From contig SFNX01000010.1 in assembly GCA_004552595.1 (NCBI GenBank), positions 1 through 35,509 of the forward strand: a DNA stretch of 35,509 nucleotides. The letters are read 5' to 3'. Of the stretch, positions 22,951-29,554 are shown piece after piece (the first letter of the stretch is position 1; each line of letters starts with the position of its first letter). The stretch comes from Lachnospiraceae bacterium. GTDB lineage: Bacteria > Bacillota > Clostridia > Lachnospirales > Lachnospiraceae. The notes below the pieces were generated by a model that had not been told where the DNA came from, made no database searches, and saw only the letters and a program-made list of their open reading frames with translations. The translations under genes and the position numbers were made by a program.

Positions 22951-24468
22951 TTACTCAGCTAATTTAAGCTTTGCAATATCCTGTACATATAACGGATAAA
23001 ACTCATATCCGGTAAACTTCTTATTCAATACAACATACTCAGGAAGATCCTGAATATATACGTTAGCCGCCTCATCAGCAAGAATCTTCTCACATTCAAG
23101 ATAAAGTGCAGTTCTCTCATCATCATCGGCTGTCGTTAATGTCTTATTGTATGCCTTATCATAAGCATCGCTCTTAAAGTTAATAAAGTTATTAGCGGCG
23201 GTTGACTCAAACCTTGAAAGAAGCGCCGAAGCTGCAAGATATGAGGCATCAACACCGATTACGGTTGACTCAAAATCTCTTCCCGTATATACATCAGAAA
23301 GCCATGAGTTCCACTCTACAAGCTGAATTTCTGCATTTACACCGATTTTCTTATACTGCTCTGCAAGCACCTGCGCAACATCAATATGTGGCTGGTAGTT
23401 ACTTGGAACAGTAATAGTCATATTAAAACCGTTTTCATAGCCGGCTTCCTTTAAAAGCTCTTTAGCCTTTTCAATATCCGTAGGATACAATTCGCTTAAT
23501 GATTCATCATAATACTTACCGAATGCAGGGAACATACTTGAACCGATCTTAGTACCCTTACCTTCGGCCGTAATATCAAGTATTTCATCGACATCAGTTG
23601 CATATGAAAGCGCCTGTCTTACTCTTACATCATCAAATGGCTTTACATTATTGTTAAGATATAAAGCCTGAACAAGATTCATAGTTCCCTCATACACGCT
23701 GAATTCATCATTAAGCTGCTTAACCTGGTCAATAGTAAGTCTTGCATAGAAATCAATTGAGCCACCAAGAAGGTCCATTACAATTGAATCAGCATTTGAT
23801 TCAACTTTAAAAGTGACATTTTTAATGTTCGCTTTTTCTCCCCAGTAGTCATCAAATGCCTCGCAAATTACATTCTCCTGAGGCGAACGGGACACATATT
23901 TATAAGGTCCTGTACCGATAGCTACAGTATCAGGGTTTTCGTTGTCCTTAGGAATAATTGCAGCACTTACCATTGCAAGATATGTAGGAAGATCTGTATC
24001 AGGTGTATTTAATACTACATCAACTGTCTTATCGTCAATGATATTTACTTCCTCAATAACAGAAAATGCCGAAACAAGTGGCTCTGAGCCATCACTGATT
24101 CCGGCAAATTTATCAATACTGTATTTAACATCATCTGCCGTAACATTTTTTCCATTGTGGAATTTAATGCCATCCCTTAATTTAAATGTATAGGTCATTA
24201 AATCCTCAGAAACTGTATAGCTTTCAGCTACGGCAGGAATATTATTTCCCTGTGAATCCGGCTTAAGTAAGCCCTCATATACGTTGAATAATATCTCTTT
24301 AGTTCCTGCCGCCAATGCTTTGTGTGGGTCAAGACTGTCTTCAAGATCTTGTGGTATACCAACAACTATCTCAGAAGAATCCTTTGCCTTATCGCCTGAA
24401 CATCCGATCAGTGCAATAGACATTGTCATAAGAGCACACAAAGCTAAAATTCCTTTAACTTTGCTCAT
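22951..24468 (-). CDS. Peptide/nickel-type ABC transporter substrate-binding lipoprotein
   Basis: A 505-residue family 5 solute-binding protein. The signal peptide ends in LIGC with lipid-anchored Cys23, followed by a short charged linker. The opening IVVGIPQDLEDSLDPHKA, NVYEGLLKPD, and KLRDGIKFHNGKNVTADDVK are the classic family 5 blocks; GTGPYKYVS and VRQALSYATDVD follow. Ligands of the family include peptides, nickel, heme and glycosides; none can be assigned. It is the first gene of the importer operon, with promoter at 24519-24547 and a Rex-like palindrome just upstream. Confidence 0.93.
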   Translation of the reverse strand: MSKVKGILALCALMTMSIALIGCSGDKAKDSSEIVVGIPQDLEDSLDPHKALAAGTKEILFNVYEGLLKPDSQGNNIPAVAESYTVSEDLMTYTFKLRDGIKFHNGKNVTADDVKYSIDKFAGISDGSEPLVSAFSVIEEVNIIDDKTVDVVLNTPDTDLPTYLAMVSAAIIPKDNENPDTVAIGTGPYKYVSRSPQENVICEAFDDYWGEKANIKNVTFKVESNADSIVMDLLGGSIDFYARLTIDQVKQLNDEFSVYEGTMNLVQALYLNNNVKPFDDVRVRQALSYATDVDEILDITAEGKGTKIGSSMFPAFGKYYDESLSELYPTDIEKAKELLKEAGYENGFNMTITVPSNYQPHIDVAQVLAEQYKKIGVNAEIQLVEWNSWLSDVYTGRDFESTVIGVDASYLAASALLSRFESTAANNFINFKSDAYDKAYNKTLTTADDDERTALYLECEKILADEAANVYIQDLPEYVVLNKKFTGYEFYPLYVQDIAKLKLAE

Positions 24469-24518
24469 CTTATTTCCTCCTAAAATAAATTATTAAATTA
24501 AGACTTTCGTCCTAAGAT

Positions 24519-24547
24519 ATATTACTACAATGTGACTGTTCTTTCAA
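24519..24547 (-). promoter_or_regulatory. Promoter of the peptide-type ABC importer operon
   Basis: TTGAAA (24542-24547), 17-bp spacer, TAATAT (24519-24524), minus strand; the predicted start is near 24512, about 44 bases before the ATG, with TAGGAGGAA as ribosome-binding site. Confidence 0.65.
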
Positions 24548-24552
24548 TAAGA

Positions 24553-24570
24553 TTGTTAAAACTTTAACAA
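24553..24570. promoter_or_regulatory. Rex-like operator
   Basis: TTGTTAA-AACT-TTAACAA, a perfect palindrome of 7-bp arms and a 4-bp centre. It matches the clostridial Rex (NADH/NAD+-sensing repressor) consensus TTGTTAA-N4-TTAACAA at all 14 defined positions. It ends 5 bp upstream of the importer -35, centred near -50. No rex gene is in the window. Confidence 0.55.
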
Positions 24571-24595
24571 CTGTATATAAAATAATACATTAAAA

Positions 24596-24617
24596 GACAG
24601 CCGGTCTCCCGGCTGTC
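24596..24617 (-). terminator. Intrinsic terminator after nrdR
   Basis: Perfect 9-bp GC-rich stem GACAGCCGG/CCGGCTGTC with a 4-base loop, followed on the minus strand by TTTTAATG. It lies 40 bp past the nrdR stop and closes the division-cluster transcript. Confidence 0.88.
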
Positions 24618-24657
24618 CAATGAGTATAAATATATGTGTGGTAAGCCCACATAATAA

Positions 24658-25110
24658 CTATTTTTTAAGCATCTTTGTAAGCTCATTCATAAATGTATCC
24701 GCATCCTTGAAATCTCTGTACACAGATGCAAATCTTACATATGCTACCTGGTCAAGATCCTGGAGCTTTTTCATAACAAGCTCACCAATGACAGAACTTG
24801 GAATCTCTTTATCTTCATATCCAAATACTTCTGTCTCGACCGAATCAACTAACTGCTCCATCTTATCCGCTGAAACAGGTCTCTTTCTGCAGGCAAGTAA
24901 TACACCTGACTCAATTTTTGCCCTGTCAAACGGTTCTCTGTTATTATCCTTCTTAATAACAATGAGCGGTATTGTTTCTACTTTCTCATAAGTAGTAAAT
25001 CTTTTGGCACATTCGTCACATACACGACGCCTTCTTATTGAATTATTGTCGTCTGCAGGACGAGAATCTATTACTCTCGTATTTTCGTGACCACAAAATG
25101 GACATTTCAT
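24658..25110 (-). CDS. nrdR: Transcriptional repressor NrdR
   Basis: A 150-residue regulator of ribonucleotide reductase genes that senses ATP/dATP. The N-terminal zinc ribbon has Cys3, Cys6, Cys31 and Cys34 (CPFC and CDEC), with RRRRVCDECAKRFTTYE typical of the family, followed by an ATP-cone from about residue 49 to 139. Length is standard. It lies 56 bp after ftsZ without an intervening terminator, so both are probably on one mRNA; the gap contains only a small GAAA-capped hairpin (TCCC/GGGA). NrdR beside ftsZ is common in clostridia. Confidence 0.96.
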   Translation of the reverse strand: MKCPFCGHENTRVIDSRPADDNNSIRRRRVCDECAKRFTTYEKVETIPLIVIKKDNNREPFDRAKIESGVLLACRKRPVSADKMEQLVDSVETEVFGYEDKEIPSSVIGELVMKKLQDLDQVAYVRFASVYRDFKDADTFMNELTKMLKK

Positions 25111-25166
25111 ACTTACTTCCCCTTATATTCTATTTCCCTTTCGGGATACCCCTTTATTTTAATATA

Positions 25167-26504
25167 TTATTTTCTTCTAAGAAAATCCGGAATGTTCAAC
25201 TGGCTGCTCTGTACTCTTGACTGTGGAGCCGAAGTACCTGCAGAACCAAATACAGGTCTCTGAGTACCCGGAGTCGGTGTAGGTGTAGGTGTAGGTGTTG
25301 CCTGTGGCTGAATAGGTGTGCCATAACCAGGTACATTACCCTGAACAGGCATACCCTGCATTGGCATTCCCTGGCCTTGCATAACACCCTGTCCCATGTT
25401 CTGCATACCAGGCTGTGTTAATGACTGTCCATATACAGGCTGACCAAATGATGTTCCCTGTGTTCTTGCCTGACTTCCGACAAATCCACCGGCTGCTCTT
25501 GTGCCTGTCATTGTGGCACTTCTGCCCGGAACAGGTCTTGGAGCCTGAGAGGCTTCATTAATTCCTGTTGCAATAACTGTAACAGAAATTGTATCCGGAG
25601 CTGCCTGTGAATCATAATCAGTACCCCAAATAAGATTGACATCATCACCTGTAATATCAAGGATAAAGTCATTCATAATCTTCTGTTCATACATTGCAAG
25701 GTCACCCTTGATGTTAATAAGAATATCTGTTGCACCTGCAAGTGATGTTTCAAGAAGTGGCGAATTAACTGCCTGCTTGATTGCCTCAAGTCCCTTATCA
25801 TCGCCTGATGCCATACCGACACCAACATGTGCAAGTCCTTTGTTCTCCATTACAGTACGTAAGTCTGCAAAGTCAAGGTTGATTTCCTGCTTAATTGTAA
25901 TAAGATCCGTAATACCTCTTACTGCCTGCTGTAATACTTCATCTGCCTTCTTTAAAGCATCAGGCACTGATGTTCTTCTGTCAACAATCTCAAGAATCTT
26001 GTCATTAGGTATTACAATAAGTGTATCTACATTCTGACGTAATTTCTCAATGCCCGCTTTGGCATTATCCATACGTCTCTTAGCTTCAAATTCAAAAGGT
26101 CTGGTAACTACGGCAACTGTTAAGGCTCCCTGTTCCTTAGCAATCTGAGCTACTATTGGTGCAGCACCTGTTCCTGTTCCGCCGCCCATACCGGCAGTAA
26201 CAATAACCATATCTGCGCCCCTCAATGCGCTTGATATGTCTTCTCTTGATTCTTCGGCTGCCTTCTCGCCAACTTCAGGTTTTGCACCGGCACCGAGTCC
26301 CTTCGTTAAATCAGCACCAATCTGTAACAATCTAGGAGATTTGCAAGATGCAAGAGCCTGCTTATCAGTATTGATACCTAAAAGCTCTACGCCTCGTATT
26401 CCTTCCTCTACCATTCTGTTGACTGCGTTATTTCCGCCTCCGCCAACGCCTACAACTAATATTTTAGCTGCATCTACGATTTCATTAGTTTTAATTTCCA
26501 GCAA
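25167..26504 (-). CDS. ftsZ: Cell division protein FtsZ (TTG start)
   Basis: A 445-residue tubulin-like GTPase that forms the Z ring. The G-box GGGTGTG is at 107-113, the T7 loop NLDFADL follows at about 204-210, and the C-terminal partner-binding peptide is LNIPDFLRRK. The linker from about 320 to 430 is long and Gln/Gly/Met-rich with a PTPTPTPTP run. The start must be TTG at 26504: a TAA lies two codons upstream in frame, no ATG is near, and AAGGAGGGG is 6-8 bases away. A promoter is visible at 26550-26578, so it can be expressed separately from ftsQ. Confidence 0.97.
   Translation of the reverse strand: MLEIKTNEIVDAAKILVVGVGGGGNNAVNRMVEEGIRGVELLGINTDKQALASCKSPRLLQIGADLTKGLGAGAKPEVGEKAAEESREDISSALRGADMVIVTAGMGGGTGTGAAPIVAQIAKEQGALTVAVVTRPFEFEAKRRMDNAKAGIEKLRQNVDTLIVIPNDKILEIVDRRTSVPDALKKADEVLQQAVRGITDLITIKQEINLDFADLRTVMENKGLAHVGVGMASGDDKGLEAIKQAVNSPLLETSLAGATDILINIKGDLAMYEQKIMNDFILDITGDDVNLIWGTDYDSQAAPDTISVTVIATGINEASQAPRPVPGRSATMTGTRAAGGFVGSQARTQGTSFGQPVYGQSLTQPGMQNMGQGVMQGQGMPMQGMPVQGNVPGYGTPIQPQATPTPTPTPTPGTQRPVFGSAGTSAPQSRVQSSQLNIPDFLRRK
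25276..25299. repeat. Hexamer tandem repeat in ftsZ
   Basis: Four consecutive GGTGTA-type units (the last GGTGTT), encoding the Pro-Thr run of the FtsZ linker. Such repeats are prone to in-frame length change. Confidence 0.85.
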
Positions 26505-26549
26505 AACTTACCCCTCCTTTTAGAGTGCATATTTATACTCATATACGCT

Positions 26550-26578
26550 ATATTATAACGATTTTATGTAAATTACAA
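26550..26578 (-). promoter_or_regulatory. ftsZ promoter
   Basis: TTGTAA (26573-26578), 17-bp spacer, TAATAT (26550-26555), minus strand. A perfect TATAAT at 26552-26557 gives an alternative with 15-bp spacing. A 12-bp repeat overlaps the -35. Confidence 0.5.
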
Positions 26579-26618
26579 TAGTTTTTAAAAAGATTATGGT
26601 ACTAAATTATGTAAATTA
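26564..26618. repeat. 12-bp direct repeat around the ftsZ promoter
   Basis: TTATGTAAATTA occurs at 26564-26575 and again at 26607-26618, 43 bp apart. The first copy overlaps the ftsZ -35, the second reaches the ftsQ stop codon. The same 9-mer TTATGTAAA forms a half of the palindrome at 19503-19519 (minus strand). Confidence 0.5.
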
Positions 26619-27392
26619 GTCCGCCTTTACATCAAAATCTATTGTACTATCCGAATCAGTTTCGTCCTTTTGCAATGTAAAGTTGCCACCCTCTCCTTTA
26701 TAATTCTCCATATGGAGTACCCCTGAGTAGCCCTCAAGCTTAGGTAAAAGCAGGCTTAATTCGTTTATTTTCTCATCAATATACTTGTCTGTTCCTATAA
26801 GAATTCTGACATCCCCGTAATACAGGGTAATGTTTTCATCATTGTCAAAATAGATCTTATCCGTAGGAATATCATACTTCGTAAGAAGCTGAGTAATACT
26901 TAAAATCTTGGCAAATATCTTCTCATTTTTTGCCGGCAGCTTTTGATGAAGAACTATATGATCAAATTCAAGTCCTGTCACAAAAGGAATGCCACTTGTA
27001 GTCTCAGTCGAACTCTCTACTGCTATTCCCTCTCTGTCAAAATAAATGTAATGTCCGAGATACTCAATATAACCTGCAACCGCTTTTTCATACACATCAA
27101 TTCTTATATGTGTAGGCGACAGTATTTTGACATCCATCTTTTCGATGAAAGGTATATCATTAATACTCTTGTTTTTGTATTTAAAATAAAGATAAATGGA
27201 GTTATTCCCATATGGGCCATCCATTACAAGATCTCTTATTTCTCTTGTTGTATAGTGTTCATTTCCTTCAATGTCAACAATCGAAACTCTAAATTTTTCC
27301 CGCACAATAATAATTGCTGCACAAAAGATTATTAAAATAACAAGTACTATGATTAGCTTTGCAAGTATTTTATTTAATTTCTTCTTTTCCAA
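26616..27392 (-). CDS. ftsQ: Cell division protein FtsQ/DivIB (TTG start)
   Basis: A 258-residue bitopic membrane protein: short basic cytoplasmic tail (MEKKKLNK), one helix at about 11-30 (KLIIVLVILIIFCAAIIIV), and a POTRA domain from about 35 to 105 (FRVSIVDIEGNEHYTTREIR...), then a beta domain and a charged tail. It bridges FtsL/FtsB-type proteins and the septal synthase. TTG at 27392 is the start: AGGTGA lies 7 bases upstream, and the next Met is beyond the membrane helix. The gap to ftsW is 11 bp. Confidence 0.9.
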   Translation of the reverse strand: MEKKKLNKILAKLIIVLVILIIFCAAIIIVREKFRVSIVDIEGNEHYTTREIRDLVMDGPYGNNSIYLYFKYKNKSINDIPFIEKMDVKILSPTHIRIDVYEKAVAGYIEYLGHYIYFDREGIAVESSTETTSGIPFVTGLEFDHIVLHQKLPAKNEKIFAKILSITQLLTKYDIPTDKIYFDNDENITLYYGDVRILIGTDKYIDEKINELSLLLPKLEGYSGVLHMENYKGEGGNFTLQKDETDSDSTIDFDVKAD

Positions 27393-27403
27393 GATAAAAT
27401 CAC

Positions 27404-28558
27404 CTAATAATCATATTTCGTATTTTTGGCGACGCTTAATACTATTCCGATTTCTATAAGCAAAAACACAACCGAAGAGCCACCATAACTTATAAACGGA
27501 AGTGAGATTCCTGTATTTGGAATTGTATTGGTAACAACGGCTAAGTTAAGTATTACCTGAATTGCGATGTGTGCCAAAACACCTACCGAAAGCATAGCGC
27601 CAAATAAATCATTCGAATTATTAACTATAATTGATATTCTCCACAAAAGTACTATAAACAAAAATACGATGAGAAGAGCCCCAAACATTCCGAGTTCTTC
27701 ACAGATAATCGCGAAAATCATATCATTCTGGGCCTCCGGAACGAACTGTTTCTGAAGACTCTGTCCGAGCCCTTTACCAAAGAAACCACCCGAACCTATT
27801 GCGTATAGGGCCTGTAAAGTCTGGAATGCAGTTGTCGAAGCATATGTCTCAGGATAAATCCATGCTCTTATTCGACCAAATCTGTATGAAAGTTCTTCTG
27901 TCAATACACCATTTGTTACAAGAAGCACCGTAATCGTTGCAAAAAACGCCACTGATAAAACAATAATTGCATATGGTTTATATCCCGGTGTAGCCATATA
28001 AACCATTACTACACCGATGCCCATAATAATTATTGCAGAACTTAAGTTTTCCGTAATCTGCCACACCATAACGGCTATTATAAGCGAAGGAAGAAGCATC
28101 TCGATTATTCCTCTTGGCGTTGCAAGCTTTTTTTGGCTAATTCTGCACACTTTTGATGCACTAAAGATGATAATTCCGACTTTAGCCACCTCCGCAGGCT
28201 GAAGCGAAACACCAAGATTCAGCCATCTTCTTGCGCCGTTTGCTTCATATCCAAGCGGAGTCATTACAAGAGCAATCAACACAGCCGAAACAACTATTGC
28301 TATAAATGACAGCCTATCAAGTCTGTGATAATCAATATTCATAACTACAAACATAATGATTATCCCAAATATCGTGTTCTTAAGCTGATTTTTAAGGTAA
28401 TAAGTCGAATCATTAAATGTCAGGTTAGCATCATATGAGCTTACCGAGAAAAGCATTACCAGTCCAATGCACAATAAGAAGAACACAACTGTTAATAGCG
28501 TGTAATCAAAATGCTTTACCGTATTTTGTTGTTTCTTTGTTCTCCTTCTTTCTGCCAT
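27404..28558 (-). CDS. ftsW: FtsW/SpoVE-type lipid II glycosyltransferase (SEDS)
   Basis: A 384-residue SEDS-family polytopic protein that polymerises lipid II at the septum with its partner PBP. Features: first helix LLTVVFFLLCIGLVMLFSVS, GARRWLNLG (about 95-103), QPAEVAKVG (105-113) with the conserved Glu, and the C-terminal NTGISLPFISYGGSS. Ten helices are expected. In this cluster it could be called FtsW or SpoVE; both names are used for this position in clostridia. It follows mraY by 1 bp and precedes ftsQ. Confidence 0.93.
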   Translation of the reverse strand: MAERRRTKKQQNTVKHFDYTLLTVVFFLLCIGLVMLFSVSSYDANLTFNDSTYYLKNQLKNTIFGIIIMFVVMNIDYHRLDRLSFIAIVVSAVLIALVMTPLGYEANGARRWLNLGVSLQPAEVAKVGIIIFSASKVCRISQKKLATPRGIIEMLLPSLIIAVMVWQITENLSSAIIIMGIGVVMVYMATPGYKPYAIIVLSVAFFATITVLLVTNGVLTEELSYRFGRIRAWIYPETYASTTAFQTLQALYAIGSGGFFGKGLGQSLQKQFVPEAQNDMIFAIICEELGMFGALLIVFLFIVLLWRISIIVNNSNDLFGAMLSVGVLAHIAIQVILNLAVVTNTIPNTGISLPFISYGGSSVVFLLIEIGIVLSVAKNTKYDY

Positions 28559-28559
28559 T

Positions 28560-29528
28560 TTAGTATCCTAAATATCCGATTACGGCAGCGAAAATTGATA
28601 CAATTGTGAATACAGTTACGACCTTTGTCTCAGACCAGCCGCTCTTCTCAAAATGATGATGAATCGGAGCCATTTTAAAAAGTCTCTTACCTTTTGTAAT
28701 CTTAAAATAAGAAACCTGCAACATTACGGAAATATTTTCAACAAGATAAATAACAGCCACGATTATTACATATAGCGGCATATTAAGCATGTATGCGGTC
28801 GCAATCACGTAGCCTCCAAGCGCAAGCGAGCCTGTATCGCCCATGAACACCTTTGCAGGATAGCAGTTGAACACAAGAAATCCAAGAAGCGAACCGATAA
28901 GTGCAAGACTTGTAGGTTCAAGTCCCATATTTTCAAGAACAGCAATTATTGCAAAATAAATTGCTATTACTATTGTCACAGAGCTCGCAAGTCCATCTAC
29001 TCCGTCCGTCAAATTAGCGCCATTAACCGTGCCGAGCACTGCTATGAATAGAATAACATACGAAAACCACGACAAATCAAGCATGTATCCATTAGTAAAC
29101 GGTACTCTTAATAAAAGATTAACTCCCGCAACCTTTGTGAGATATACTGCAAATATCGCTGTGACAATTATCTGAAGCAAAAGCTTCTGCCATGCTCTTA
29201 AGCCCATTGATCTTTTAAGGACAACCTTAATGTAATCATCGATGAATCCAATCAATCCAAAGCCAATTGTCATAAGCATGATTGGAATGGTATTCGAATA
29301 TCTTGAGCAAAATATAACAGAACCGCCAATAAAACCGATAAGAATTATAATTCCACCCATTGTAGGCGTACCGTTTTTCTTAAGATGGCTTTCCGGTCCG
29401 TCATCTCTTACTGTCTGTCCGACTTTAAGCTTCAAAAGAAACGGAATAAAAATCGGTGCAATCGCCGTTGTCAGAATAAATGAGAGAAACAGCGAAATAT
29501 ATACGCTTTTATCAAGATTTTGTATCAT
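28560..29528 (-). CDS. mraY: Phospho-N-acetylmuramoyl-pentapeptide transferase
   Basis: A 322-residue membrane enzyme that moves phospho-MurNAc-pentapeptide from UDP to undecaprenyl phosphate, giving lipid I. Motifs: HLKKNGTPTMGG (about 48-59), FIDDYIKV with the Asp pair, the NLTDGVDGLA block and VFMGDTGSLALGG, and KMAPIHHHFE near the end. About ten helices. Starts with AAGGAGGTT upstream and lies 26 bp after the PBP gene. Confidence 0.96.
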   Translation of the reverse strand: MIQNLDKSVYISLFLSFILTTAIAPIFIPFLLKLKVGQTVRDDGPESHLKKNGTPTMGGIIILIGFIGGSVIFCSRYSNTIPIMLMTIGFGLIGFIDDYIKVVLKRSMGLRAWQKLLLQIIVTAIFAVYLTKVAGVNLLLRVPFTNGYMLDLSWFSYVILFIAVLGTVNGANLTDGVDGLASSVTIVIAIYFAIIAVLENMGLEPTSLALIGSLLGFLVFNCYPAKVFMGDTGSLALGGYVIATAYMLNMPLYVIIVAVIYLVENISVMLQVSYFKITKGKRLFKMAPIHHHFEKSGWSETKVVTVFTIVSIFAAVIGYLGY

Positions 29529-29554
29529 AACCTTCCTCCTTTTATAAAACCGGT

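Noticed and set aside
25111..25166. TCCC-GAAA-GGGA hairpin between ftsZ and nrdR as a terminator
   Set aside because: Four-bp stem and no U-tract; more likely ftsZ and nrdR are read through.
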